Shown here: positions 8,877-17,093 of the stretch, piece after piece
Position numbering within the stretch: the stretch's first letter is position 1
Layout of the letters: the number at the start of each line of letters is the position of its first letter
Assembly (NCBI GenBank): GCA_025359785.1
Contig: JANYET010000018.1
Location: 1-42,107, forward strand
DNA: 42,107 bases
Direction: 5' to 3'
From: Alphaproteobacteria bacterium
Lineage (GTDB): Bacteria > Pseudomonadota > Alphaproteobacteria > Caulobacterales > Caulobacteraceae
The notes under the pieces: generated by a model
Databases searched by the model: none
The model's input: the letters and a program-made list of their open reading frames with translations, nothing else
Told to the model about the DNA's origin: nothing
Made by a program: the position numbers and the translations under genes

Positions 8877-9623
8877 TTAGTAGCGGAACCATGGGGACAT
8901 TCGAGGTTGGCCCCGGCTCACCAAGTCGCCAACCGTCGTGGGAATGAGCCCGCGATCAGCCATCCCGTCGAGCACAAGCTCGGTCACGCGCACGCGGTCT
9001 AGCTTCGGCGCCAATTCGCCGGCAGCCATCTCCATGCCGTCATGCAGCAGCAGGATGTCGCCGCCCCGCATGGTGTTTAGCGCGCGAGCAGCGGCGTCGG
9101 CGGGCGGCTGCTCAACCCAATCCTCGGCGTGCGGGCCCCAGGTCACCACATCGAGGCCCAGGCGTCGCGCCACGAAATAGGTTCCGAACGACTGTCCACC
9201 GAACGGCGGCCGGAAAAACCGGATCGGCCCGGCGATTGCTTCGAGACGACGGCGAGCCGCGATGAGCCGTTCGCGCACGACCCGGAGGGGCATGGTCGTC
9301 AAGCGGTCGTGACGGTCTGAATGGAGAGCGATTTCATGGCCTTCCGCGACCATCCGGCGCACGACGCTCGGATCCGCTGCCGCCTTGTCGGACAGGATGA
9401 AGAAGGTGGCTCGGCATTCGCGCGCCTTTAGCATGTCCAGCAGGCGTGGCGTGACCTCCGGGTCTGGTCCGTCATCGAACGTGATGGCTACGTGGTCCGT
9501 GGGATTGCGCGCCCCGTTGATAGAGCCAACACCGCTGAAGAACCGATCTGCAAGCCGGCGCAGCGTGGTCCGCGCGCTCGGCGACAGGCCATTGCGGAAT
9601 CGATCGATCAGAAATTCGGGCAT
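8877..9623 (-). CDS. Polysaccharide deacetylase family protein
   Basis: The 248-residue protein has the NodB-type deacetylase motifs in order: AITFDDGPDP (Asp50/Asp51, base and metal), HSDRHD (His101 and His105, metal ligands), FFRPPFGGQ (Arg138 region) and ILLLHDG (His194). It lacks a clear signal peptide, so it may act in the cytoplasm or need another start. It would remove N- or O-acetyl groups from a glycan or a lipid-linked sugar. It converges with the oxygenase gene. Its ATG directly abuts the stop codon of a possible upstream 64-residue ORF (TGAATG). Confidence 0.9.
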   Translation of the reverse strand: MPEFLIDRFRNGLSPSARTTLRRLADRFFSGVGSINGARNPTDHVAITFDDGPDPEVTPRLLDMLKARECRATFFILSDKAAADPSVVRRMVAEGHEIALHSDRHDRLTTMPLRVVRERLIAARRRLEAIAGPIRFFRPPFGGQSFGTYFVARRLGLDVVTWGPHAEDWVEQPPADAAARALNTMRGGDILLLHDGMEMAAGELAPKLDRVRVTELVLDGMADRGLIPTTVGDLVSRGQPRMSPWFRY

Positions 9624-9818
9624 TCAGAGCGCGCCATTGACTGTGGAACGCAGATCCTCGTCGGCGAGCGCCCGCCGTGTCGAGGTTGAATGGCCGCGCT
9701 TAATCGTCACGTCGCCCGGCGTCCATTCACCCGCAATGTGGGAGATGGGCCACGGCCGACACGGGAGCCTCTGGCGATCAGTGAGGCGGATATCCGGCGG
9801 ATTCAGCATTGGAGACAT
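9624..9818 (-). CDS. Possible small ORF upstream of the deacetylase
   Basis: An open frame of 64 residues starts at the ATG at 9818 and ends with a TGA touching the deacetylase ATG, an arrangement that suggests translational coupling. The codons are less GC-biased than in neighbouring genes, and I recognise no family or motif. It may be real, or it may be remnant sequence in this weakly coding stretch. Confidence 0.25.
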   Translation of the reverse strand: MSPMLNPPDIRLTDRQRLPCRPWPISHIAGEWTPGDVTIKRGHSTSTRRALADEDLRSTVNGAL

Positions 9819-9819
9819 T

Positions 9820-9996
9820 GTGTCTGACCACCCGTTTACGCTCGATGAAGCGCTAGGTCTGCCGGCGCCAGACCCGGCCCTTTTCCCGGAATCAGTTCGC
9901 CATCGCCTCATACGCATGTTCCAAAGCCGCGTAGCGCAACGGCAAGCAAAAGCCTATCCATCGCTCCCGCGGAAGCCGCCCAATCAGGTGGGCTGA
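9820..9996 (+). CDS. Possible 58-aa protein
   Basis: A GTG at 9820 with GGAG 5 nt upstream opens a 58-codon frame beginning MSDHPFTLDEALGLPAPDPALF, with an Arg/Lys-rich second half. It diverges from the 64-residue ORF on the other strand. No family is recognised and codon bias is weak. Confidence 0.25.
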   Translation: MSDHPFTLDEALGLPAPDPALFPESVRHRLIRMFQSRVAQRQAKAYPSLPRKPPNQVG

Positions 9997-10252
9997 TGCC
10001 GTCTTTGAAACGATCCGAGAGCCCTCTCAGGCGACCCCGGAGAACTAGTCTGAGGTTGCTCCGCGTTTATCCGAGCGATTGCGACATTCTGGCGCTGCCC
10101 TTTCGACAGTCCCCGAACGCTTCTATAATGAATTTGGACAACAGTACTCGGATGACCAGCGCCCGGTATAATAATTCTATAGTGAAGCACAGATGTGCCT
10201 CGGTGGGTTCTATACACAAATTTAGCTAGCTCGGTCCTAGAAGAAACCGATT
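9997..10252. other. AT-richer gap before the glycosyltransferase
   Basis: If the two small ORFs to its left are not real, the stretch 9624-10252 is about 630 bp without a gene, the longest such stretch in the window. From about 10080 it is clearly richer in A+T than the surroundings and holds a good promoter (10102-10129) and a second TATAAT at 10167-10172. No RNA gene or mobile-element end was recognised. It may be the scar of a lost polysaccharide gene. Confidence 0.5.
10102..10129 (+). promoter_or_regulatory. Candidate promoter for the glycosyltransferase
   Basis: TTCGAC (10102-10107) and a perfect TATAAT (10124-10129) are separated by 16 bp in an AT-rich patch upstream of the glycosyltransferase. 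A second TATAAT lies at 10167-10172 without a convincing -35. Confidence 0.45.
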
Positions 10253-11527
10253 GTGACAGGTGAAACGTGCGGATATTCCCCAGCCATGCTGATGCAAGCT
10301 GATACGCCGAGACTGGGCCTTAGGCGGTTGTCAGAAGACGCTGACCAACCCGCGCCTGGTGTCTCTAAGCGCCTGAGGCTTGGCTTTGTCTGTGGCGGCG
10401 ACCCTCTGAATGTACGCACCTGGTCTGGAACGCCCTTCCACATGCTGGAGGCGCTGGGCGAGCACGCCGACATCGTTGAAATTATCCGCAAGCCCTGGCC
10501 TACATGGTTCGACGTACCCCGCCGCATCATCCTGCGGCTCTCGAAAGGGCGCTACGATCCCTATTGGTCGCTGTTCTGGAGCCGGCTTGGAGGCCACGCG
10601 ACCGTCGAGCGCTTGAAGCGCGCGAATTGCGACGCCGTCGTCGCGGTCGCCGCGACGCCCATCGCAGCGCGTCTCTCTGAAGAGATCGCCACCGTGTTCG
10701 TATCCGACGCGACCTTCTTCGTCATGGCCGACTATAACATCAACTTCCAGAGGTTGAGCCCGGCGATCAAGAAGAGCGCCAACGCCCTCGAGGGTATGGC
10801 GATCCGCGGCGCGGCGATCGCCACCTTCCCGTCGCGGTGGGCGCAGTCCTCGGCGCTCGAACACTTCCACGCGGATCAGGAGACAACGTTCCAGATCCCT
10901 TGGGGCGCCAACCTTGAAGCGCGCGCCACCACGCCCGCCGAAATGCGGCAGGAGCGCCCTTGGCGGCTGCTGTTCGTGGGCGTCGACTGGTATGGCAAGG
11001 GTGGCGACACCACACTCGAGACCATCGAGGCGCTGAAGGCGCGTGGCTGCGACGTCCAGCTCGATATCGTCGGCTGCGCACCGAGCGATCCGCCGCCCCA
11101 GATCGAGGGCGTGACCTTCCATGGCTTCATTTCCAAGAATACGCCCGAGGGCCGGGACCGGCTCGAGGAATTGTTCCGGCGCGCGCATCTCTTCATCTTG
11201 CCGACGCGCTTTGACGCCTTCCCCACTGTGATCGCCGAAAGCGCTTCCTACGGCGTGCCGACAATCAGCTACCGGACCGGCGGCGTGCCGAGCAACGTGC
11301 TTCACGGACAGACCGGTATCCTGATTGAAGAGGGGGCGCCGGCGGAAGCCTTTGCGGAGGCGATCGCCGACCTCATGTCCGCGCCGGAGCGCTATCGGGC
11401 GATGGCAAACGCCGCCTTCCGATTCAGCCGTGAGAGCCTGAACTGGGGTAGCTGGGCCCAGCGGATCGTATCGTCGATCACCGAACAATTGGAAAAGCGT
11501 AAGGCTGCCGCCGCGCTGGCGAACTAG
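10253..11527 (+). CDS. Glycosyltransferase, GT4-type
   Basis: The 424-residue cytoplasmic or membrane-associated enzyme has two Rossmann-like halves (GT-B fold). The second half carries WRLLFVGVDWYGKGGDTTLE (donor-site entry) and the EX7E-type segment FPTVIAESASYGVPTISYRTGG typical of GT4 retaining glycosyltransferases. It probably transfers a sugar from a nucleotide donor during exopolysaccharide or O-antigen assembly; donor and acceptor are unknown. The start is uncertain: GTG 10253 opens the frame, and Met codons at 10286 and 10292 have no clear ribosome site. It converges with galE. Confidence 0.88.
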   Translation: MTGETCGYSPAMLMQADTPRLGLRRLSEDADQPAPGVSKRLRLGFVCGGDPLNVRTWSGTPFHMLEALGEHADIVEIIRKPWPTWFDVPRRIILRLSKGRYDPYWSLFWSRLGGHATVERLKRANCDAVVAVAATPIAARLSEEIATVFVSDATFFVMADYNINFQRLSPAIKKSANALEGMAIRGAAIATFPSRWAQSSALEHFHADQETTFQIPWGANLEARATTPAEMRQERPWRLLFVGVDWYGKGGDTTLETIEALKARGCDVQLDIVGCAPSDPPPQIEGVTFHGFISKNTPEGRDRLEELFRRAHLFILPTRFDAFPTVIAESASYGVPTISYRTGGVPSNVLHGQTGILIEEGAPAEAFAEAIADLMSAPERYRAMANAAFRFSRESLNWGSWAQRIVSSITEQLEKRKAAAALAN

Positions 11528-11549
11528 CCGCCTAGATCAAGAACCGACC

Positions 11550-12542
11550 TTAGCCGCGTTCGAGCTTCCGCTCCCAGGCCAGCGCATCCGCTATAATCTG
11601 GTCAAGACTGTCGTGGGCTGGCTTCCACGGAAATGTGGCTAGGATCGCGCTGTTATCGGCGATCAGACTGGCCGGGTCGCCGCTGCGCCGCGGCTCGATC
11701 CGCCGCTCGATCTTGACGTTGGTCACCCGGTCGACAGCGTCCAGCACCTCCGTAACCGAAAAGCCCCGGCCGTAGCCGCAGTTGAGCGTGTGGCACTTGG
11801 TTGGCTCGGCGATCAACGCTTCGACCGCGTGCACGTGCGCGGCCGCCAAGTCGCTAACGTGAATGTAGTCGCGGATTCCCGTGCCATCGCGGGTTGGGAA
11901 ATCGTCTCCATAGATGGCGACGTGGCCGCGCTTGCCTGTTGCGGCCTCCACGGCAACCTTCATTAAGTGGGTTGCGCCCGTCGTTGACTGGCCCGTGCGG
12001 CCGCGCGGATCGGCCCCAGCGACGTTGAAATAGCGCAGGGCGCAGTAGTTGAAGGGATGGGCAAGGGCGACGTCGGCCAGCATCTGCTCGGTCATCAGCT
12101 TCGACCGGCCGTACGGGTTGATGGGAACGGTCGGCGTGGCTTCGGTGACGCGCGTCTCATCTGGCGTGCCGTAGGTGGCGGCGGTCGAGGAAAAGATGAA
12201 ATGCGCGATTCCGCACGCCACGGCGCTTTCGATCAGAGAGCGCGAGGCGACCGTGTTGTTCTTGTAGTATTTCAATGGGTTTTCGACAGACTCTGGCACA
12301 ACTACTGATCCTGCGAAGTGCATTATCATCGTAATTTTGTGCTGGCGCAGCGACTCGCGGATCAAGTCCTCGTCGTCGATGGAGCCTTCGATGAACACCG
12401 CCCGCGGATCGACTGCCCAACGAAAGCCTGTCACCAGATTGTCGATCACCACGACAGAGTAGCCGGCGTCGAGCAGCGCGAGGACGGCGTGACTGCCGAT
12501 GTAACCTGCGCCGCCGGTCACGAAAACGGCTGGTTTTGTCAT
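11550..12542 (-). CDS. galE: UDP-glucose 4-epimerase
   Basis: GalE interconverts UDP-glucose and UDP-galactose using bound NAD+. The 330-residue protein begins MTKPAVFVTGGAGYIGSHAV, has FSSTAATYG (catalytic Ser/Thr region), NPYGRSKLM (YxxxK), and LRYFNVAGADP. The start at 12542 has GGAG 8 nt upstream, so the 18-residue extension to 12596 is unlikely. It supplies UDP-galactose for the polysaccharide made by neighbouring genes. It is separated from the rest of the cluster by the converging glycosyltransferase gene. Confidence 0.94.
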   Translation of the reverse strand: MTKPAVFVTGGAGYIGSHAVLALLDAGYSVVVIDNLVTGFRWAVDPRAVFIEGSIDDEDLIRESLRQHKITMIMHFAGSVVVPESVENPLKYYKNNTVASRSLIESAVACGIAHFIFSSTAATYGTPDETRVTEATPTVPINPYGRSKLMTEQMLADVALAHPFNYCALRYFNVAGADPRGRTGQSTTGATHLMKVAVEAATGKRGHVAIYGDDFPTRDGTGIRDYIHVSDLAAAHVHAVEALIAEPTKCHTLNCGYGRGFSVTEVLDAVDRVTNVKIERRIEPRRSGDPASLIADNSAILATFPWKPAHDSLDQIIADALAWERKLERG

Positions 12543-12671
12543 GACGTCCACTCCAGGCTGATCGTTGACGCCCGAAATGCGCCCCGCCTCGACCAACGTC
12601 TTAGCGGCTGCTTCGGTGAAAAATCATGAAGAACCAACGGGCCGGCCAATCGGGTCGATCTGCCTCAGTCG

Positions 12672-13316
12672 CTAGCCGCGCCGCCCGATATCCAGGAAAT
12701 CTGCGCCGCTGAAATCCTTTGGCGCGGCGACTTCGACGATGGGGTCGTCGCGGTTGTCCCACTCCAGGCGCAGCGCCTTGGTCATCACCGCATGCATGTC
12801 GTAGAGGCAGGCGATGTAGGTGAGCTCCAGGATCTCCTCGTCGGAGAGGAAGGCCTTCAGGGCGTCGAACACCGGCTGCGGCGTGCGGCCGCCCTGTAGC
12901 GCCAGGCAGTCGGCGTAGGCCAGCACGGCGCGCTCGCGGTCGTTGTAACAGTCGGCGACCTGCCAGTGCGGCACCGCCGCGATCCGGTCCTGCGTCACGC
13001 CCAGCCCGCGCAGCGACTTGCAATGCTGCGAGAACACGAACTGGCTGGCCTTGGCCCAGCCGACGCGGGTCTGGGCGAGCTCGCGCAGCACAGGGTCCAG
13101 CTTGCGGGCGGGATTGCGGTAGAGGCCAAAGCCGCGGTTACAGTGCTCCAGGATGTCCGGGACCAGGGCGAAGACCGTCCACCAGTCGCCGCTGGTGCCG
13201 GTGGTCGTGCCGGGCTCGGCCACCGGGTCACGGTCGCCGAACAGCAGGTCGTAGGTCTTGGTGACCACCTCGGACGTCGCCTCGGCGCGGGAAACCTGTC
13301 TCAGGCGCGGCGCCAT
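12672..13316 (-). CDS. Carboxymuconolactone decarboxylase-like (AhpD superfamily) protein
   Basis: The 214-residue all-helical protein contains the LRELAQTRVGWAKASQFVFSQHCKSLRGLGV segment, the core of CMD/AhpD-fold proteins. Members are decarboxylases, hydrolases or peroxidatic thiol enzymes. Only one Cys is present in the core (SQHCK), so the CxxC pair of true AhpD peroxidases is missing. It starts 2 bp after the stop of the VOC gene and ends an apparent MDR-VOC-CMD operon. The substrate is unknown; an aromatic or lactone compound is plausible from the context. Confidence 0.78.
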   Translation of the reverse strand: MAPRLRQVSRAEATSEVVTKTYDLLFGDRDPVAEPGTTTGTSGDWWTVFALVPDILEHCNRGFGLYRNPARKLDPVLRELAQTRVGWAKASQFVFSQHCKSLRGLGVTQDRIAAVPHWQVADCYNDRERAVLAYADCLALQGGRTPQPVFDALKAFLSDEEILELTYIACLYDMHAVMTKALRLEWDNRDDPIVEVAAPKDFSGADFLDIGRRG

Positions 13317-13318
13317 GC

Positions 13319-13885
13319 TCAGGCCCCCACCGGCTCGCCCGCGCCCACTGGCTCAAGCGCGCGCGCCGGCGCGTGGGCCACGTCGTCGGGGCGGAAATCG
13401 CGCAGCACGGCGGCGAATTCCAGCATGATGCCGTTGGGGTCGCGGAAATAGACCGAGCGCACCCAGACGCCCTCGTGCATGTCCCGCGACGCGCCCATCG
13501 GGCTGTCGTCATGGTTCACCACCATCGGCACCGAGACGTGCACGCCGGCCGCCTGCAACTGGGCGACGGAGGCCTCCAGCTCGCTCTCGGCCATGTCGAA
13601 GGCCACGTGGTTCATCGAGCCCACCGCGGTCTTCGGCTCCATCGGGAAGGCCTTCACCGAGGCGATGCCCGGCGCCGCCGGCGGCGCATCCGGCCACCAG
13701 AAAAAGGCCAGCAGCGAGCCGCCGCCGCAGTCGAAGAAGAAATGTTGCCCGCCGTCCGGCAGGGCGACGGTTTTCACCAACGGCATGCCGAGCGCCTCGG
13801 TGTAGAAGGCCACCGTCTCGGCCATGTCGCGGCAGACCAGCGCCAGGTGGTTGATACCCCTGGTCTTCAGCATGGCGGTCTTCAT
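13319..13885 (-). CDS. VOC family (glyoxalase/dioxygenase-fold) protein
   Basis: The 188-residue product begins INHLALVCRDMAETVAFYTEALGMPLV and repeats the beta-alpha-beta-beta-beta unit from about residue 85 (GSMNHVAFDM) to VYFRDPNGIMLEFAA. This is the vicinal-oxygen-chelate layout with possible metal ligands His (first module), His (NHVAF) and Glu (MLEF). The ATG at 13885 has GAGGAGG 6 nt upstream. An open frame continues further 5' but is antisense-phase noise over the oxidoreductase gene. It may be a dioxygenase, a glyoxalase or a non-enzymatic binder. It lies between an MDR oxidoreductase and a CMD-like protein. Confidence 0.88.
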   Translation of the reverse strand: MKTAMLKTRGINHLALVCRDMAETVAFYTEALGMPLVKTVALPDGGQHFFFDCGGGSLLAFFWWPDAPPAAPGIASVKAFPMEPKTAVGSMNHVAFDMAESELEASVAQLQAAGVHVSVPMVVNHDDSPMGASRDMHEGVWVRSVYFRDPNGIMLEFAAVLRDFRPDDVAHAPARALEPVGAGEPVGA

Positions 13886-13923
13886 GGCGTCCTCCTCGTT
13901 TGGCCGGGCTCTGTAGGCCCGGC

Positions 13924-14940
13924 TCAGAATTCCAGAACGATCTTGCCGAAATGCTCGCCGCCCTGCATCGCGGCGAAGGCGGCCCGGACCTCGGTCCAGG
14001 GGAACACCTTGTCGACGACCGGTTGGATGCGGTGCAGCGCGATGGCGCGGCACATGGCCTCGAACATGTCGCGCGAGCCCACCGACAGGCCCTGCAGCTT
14101 CGCCGAATTGCCGATCAGCGAGGCGGTGTTGAAACCGCCGCCCAGCCCCGCCACCACGCCGACGATGGCCACATGGCCGCCGATGCGGATGGCCCGGAGG
14201 CTCTGCTCGATGGTGCCGCCGCCGCCGACCTCGATGATCAGGTCCGCGCCGACCCCGCCGGTCGCCTCGCGCACGGCCTTCGCCCAGTCCTGATCGGTCT
14301 TGTAGTTGGCCAGGTGGTCCGCGCCCATGGCCTTGGCGCGGCCCAGCTTGGCGTCCGACGACGAGGTGATCAGGGTCCGATACCCCGCGGCGTGGGCGAA
14401 CTGCAGGCCAAAGATCGACACCCCGCCGGTGCCCTGCAGCACCACCGTGTCGCCGGGCCGCAGGCTGGCGTCCTCGAACAGCGCCCGCCAGGCGGTCAGC
14501 CCGGCGCAGGGCAAGGTCGCCACCTGTTGGTCGGTGAGGAACTCGGGGACCTTCGACAGGCCTTGCTCGCTGAACACCGCCAGTTCGCGGCCCGCGCCCG
14601 GGATCGGCGAGCCCAGGGACGACATCAGTTTTTCCAGGCTCGGCGGCCCGGAAATCCAGTTCTGGAAGAACATCGTCGCCACCCGGTCGCCCGGCTTGAC
14701 CCGCGTCACACCCGGTCCCACGGCCTCGACCACGGCGCATCCGTCGGAGAACGGCGTGATCGGCCCGCCCGTCGCCGGCCCGCGCGCATACATCCCTTGG
14801 ACCATCAGCAGGTCGCGGTAGTTCAGCGAGACCGCGCGCATCCGCACCAGCACCTCGCCGGGCCCCGGCGACGGATCGGGCGCGTCGATCACCTGGATCT
14901 GGTCCAGGCCCCACGGTTCGGCGACACTCAAAGCCCGCAT
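13924..14940 (-). CDS. Zinc-independent MDR-type alcohol dehydrogenase / quinone oxidoreductase
   Basis: The 338-residue medium-chain dehydrogenase has the N-terminal catalytic fold (VRMRAVSLNYRDLLMVQG, FSDGCAVVEAVGPGV) and a Rossmann domain (VVLQGTGGVSIFGLQFA, about residues 165-181). The usual zinc-ligand Cys/His pattern is absent, so it resembles the quinone-oxidoreductase and enoyl-reductase-like branch. GGAGGAG lies 6 nt before the ATG. It heads the MDR-VOC-CMD gene string (38 bp to VOC). Its substrate cannot be deduced. Confidence 0.88.
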   Translation of the reverse strand: MRALSVAEPWGLDQIQVIDAPDPSPGPGEVLVRMRAVSLNYRDLLMVQGMYARGPATGGPITPFSDGCAVVEAVGPGVTRVKPGDRVATMFFQNWISGPPSLEKLMSSLGSPIPGAGRELAVFSEQGLSKVPEFLTDQQVATLPCAGLTAWRALFEDASLRPGDTVVLQGTGGVSIFGLQFAHAAGYRTLITSSSDAKLGRAKAMGADHLANYKTDQDWAKAVREATGGVGADLIIEVGGGGTIEQSLRAIRIGGHVAIVGVVAGLGGGFNTASLIGNSAKLQGLSVGSRDMFEAMCRAIALHRIQPVVDKVFPWTEVRAAFAAMQGGEHFGKIVLEF

Positions 14941-15018
14941 GGTAACTCCTCCGGCGGCTGGATCATGGTCCGCTGCGCCAAACGCGCAAGCCTGTCGCCA
15001 CGTCAGGCGCGCAGAACG

Positions 15019-15774
15019 TCAGCCCCGCAGGCTGGGCAGTATCGCGGTCTCGCCCCACTGCGTCGGGTCGTGGCCGAAGATCATCACGGTGTCGGGCTCG
15101 CGCCGCGCCAGCAGGCCGTCGAGCGATCGGTTCATGGCGACAGGGTCGGAGAAGGCCGGGAAGCGGCGGGTCTCGGCGGCCTCGCCGTGATAGCAGGCAT
15201 CGCTCACCAGGATGTGGTCGCCCTGCACGCTGCGGACCCGCAGCGACTGGTGGCCCGGCGTGTGGCCGGAGCTCGGGATGCAGGTCACCGCGCCGTCGCC
15301 GAACAGGTCATGCTCGCCGTCCACCAGCCGCACCGGGTGGCCCAGGTCGAAATAGGGCCGTGGCAGGAAGTAGCGGGCCGCGATCTCGTCGTCGAAGCCT
15401 GCGGCCCACTCGGTCTGCTGCACCACCAAGGTCGCGTTGGGAATCTGGTGCAGGCCGCCGGCATGGTCGAAATGCAGATGCGACAGCACCACGTAACGAA
15501 CCCGCCCCGGGTCGATGTCCAGCCGTTCCAGATGGCGGGTCACCGTCTCCTCGGCGGAAAAGGTGATGTCCATATCCTGGCTCTGCAGCGCCTTGCGGTA
15601 GGCGTTGTCGGCATCCCCCACCTGCGCATGCAGGCCGCAGTCGAACAGCGTAACCCCCTGCGGATGCTCGATCACATAGAACGGCACCGGAACCGCGACG
15701 CGGCCCGCGCCGCTCATGCCGAACCCCTCCGCCGAGGTATGGAACTGGCCGCAGACACAACCGAACAGGCGCAT
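15019..15774 (-). CDS. Metallo-beta-lactamase fold hydrolase, AHL-lactonase-like
   Basis: The 251-residue protein carries the di-zinc motif SHLHFDHAGGL (HxHxDH), GHTPGHQSL (third His), SDACYH (bridging Asp) and a final IFGHDP (last His). This order and length match the N-acyl-homoserine-lactone lactonase group, though many members act on other lactones. GGGGAG lies about 8 nt before the ATG. It is followed after 78 bp by the MDR oxidoreductase on the same strand, so a role in opening a lactone ring in a catabolic pathway is as likely as quorum quenching. Confidence 0.85.
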   Translation of the reverse strand: MRLFGCVCGQFHTSAEGFGMSGAGRVAVPVPFYVIEHPQGVTLFDCGLHAQVGDADNAYRKALQSQDMDITFSAEETVTRHLERLDIDPGRVRYVVLSHLHFDHAGGLHQIPNATLVVQQTEWAAGFDDEIAARYFLPRPYFDLGHPVRLVDGEHDLFGDGAVTCIPSSGHTPGHQSLRVRSVQGDHILVSDACYHGEAAETRRFPAFSDPVAMNRSLDGLLARREPDTVMIFGHDPTQWGETAILPSLRG

Positions 15775-15790
15775 TCACGCTCTCCCCTAA

Positions 15791-15874
15791 AGACTGGCCT
15801 CTACAGACTGGCCTCTACAGACTGGCCCCTTCAGGCCGGCCCCTTCGGACTGGCCCCTTCGGACTGGCCCCTTC
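15791..15874. repeat. Six tandem 14-bp repeats
   Basis: Six head-to-tail 14-bp units run from 15791 to 15874: two of AGACTGGCCTCTAC, one AGACTGGCCCCTTC, one AGGCCGGCCCCTTC and two GGACTGGCCCCTTC. The last overlaps the MFS stop codon. They occupy most of the 98-bp gap before the lactonase-like gene. The core GGCCCCTTC and the period equal those at 566-588. Confidence 0.9.
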
Positions 15875-17036
15875 AGGAAGGGTCCAGCCGGCGCAGGCCA
15901 TAGAGGCGGAACGCCCCGATCACGCCGGCCACGCACATGGCCGACATCAACAGATAGCCCAGCGCGCCATAGCGGTCGAACAGCGGTCCGGACGCCAGCG
16001 TCGCCAGGCCCGCCAACACCCCGCCGGATAGGGCCGAGTTCAGCGTCTGAGCCGCCGAGGCGGTGCGCGGCGTCGAGAGCTTTTCGACCAGCAGCAGCGA
16101 GGCGATGAAGGTCGCGGCGTAGCTGAGCGCATGCAGGATCTGTAGCGGCAGCAGCACCCACAGCGGCGGCGAAAACGCCAACGCCGTCCAGCGGACGACA
16201 GCGCCCGCTCCGCCCAGCGTCAGCAGGTTCCGGGGCCCGATCCGCCGCCGCCATGGCTCCAGGAACCACAGGAAGACAATCTCGGCGCCGACGCCCGTCG
16301 CCCACAGGACGCCGCTCATGTTCTCGGCGATCCCCTGCTGCTTCCAGGCCAGCGTCGAGAACCCGTAGTAAAAAGCGTGCGCTGACTGGATCAGGCCCGC
16401 CGAGACGGCGGCCGTCATGAACCCGGGGTCCCGCAAGAGGTCGGAAAGCCCCGCCATGCGCTCCGAGAAGCTCTCGGCGTGCCCCTCCTCGTGCACCGGG
16501 TCCGGCGGCAGCAGGACGCGGGCCGCGAGCGAGGTCGCCGCGATCGCCGCGACCATCCAGACCAGCACCGCGTCGGGTGATCCACGGGTCAGCATTGCCC
16601 CCATGCCGACATTGCCGACCATGAACGCGGCCGAGCCGATGCCGCGCGGCCAGCCGAAGTTGAACCCGTCGAGCCGGGCCCGCCTTAGCGTGATCACGTC
16701 GGCCAGCGGCGGCAGGGTCGAGACCATCGACGAGGCGGCGAACCACACCAGCGTCCACCAGGCGAAGCCTCCTGGCGCGGCCATCAGGGCATAGGCCAGC
16801 GTCACCGCCAGCGACAGGATCAGCAGCGCCGTGCGCCGCAGCTTGAAGCTGTCCGCCCACAGCGCCAGCAGCGGCGCGGTGAACACCCGCGCGAGCATCG
16901 GCAGCGACAGGATCAGCCCGATCCGGCTGCCCGACAGCCCATGGTGGGCGAACCACACCGGCAGGTAGGGCGAGCTCACCCCCGTGCCGATGAAGATCGC
17001 CCCATAGAACAGGCCAAGGCGCACGGTGAGCGGCAT
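15873..17036 (-). CDS. MFS transporter, LacY/HcaT-like
   Basis: The 387-residue protein has about 12 membrane segments. It begins MPLTVRLGLFYGAIFIGTGVSSPYLPVWFAHHGLSG, very like the phenylpropionate/nucleoside-sugar type MFS_1-like group (HcaT relatives). WPRGIGSAAFMVGN in mid-protein is also typical. The start at 17036 removes a 21-residue N-terminal extension that has no ribosome site. It lies upstream of, and on the same strand as, the lactonase, MDR, VOC and CMD genes, so it may import the compound they degrade. Confidence 0.85.
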   Translation of the reverse strand: MPLTVRLGLFYGAIFIGTGVSSPYLPVWFAHHGLSGSRIGLILSLPMLARVFTAPLLALWADSFKLRRTALLILSLAVTLAYALMAAPGGFAWWTLVWFAASSMVSTLPPLADVITLRRARLDGFNFGWPRGIGSAAFMVGNVGMGAMLTRGSPDAVLVWMVAAIAATSLAARVLLPPDPVHEEGHAESFSERMAGLSDLLRDPGFMTAAVSAGLIQSAHAFYYGFSTLAWKQQGIAENMSGVLWATGVGAEIVFLWFLEPWRRRIGPRNLLTLGGAGAVVRWTALAFSPPLWVLLPLQILHALSYAATFIASLLLVEKLSTPRTASAAQTLNSALSGGVLAGLATLASGPLFDRYGALGYLLMSAMCVAGVIGAFRLYGLRRLDPS

Positions 17037-17093
17037 GGCCTGGGGCCTTACACGGAGTCGGCGCCATGAGCTTTCGCCCGTCGAATCCCAGCA

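Noticed and set aside
10224..10240. AGCTAGCTCGGTCCTAG closely resembles the spacer of a synthetic consensus promoter
   Set aside because: No -10 box follows at the right distance and no vector sequence surrounds it. Treated as coincidence.
13900..15903. A 667-codon open frame on the plus strand
   Set aside because: It is antisense to the MDR oxidoreductase and lactonase-like genes, has no domain, and is composed of Arg/Gly/His-rich shadow sequence typical of high-GC DNA.
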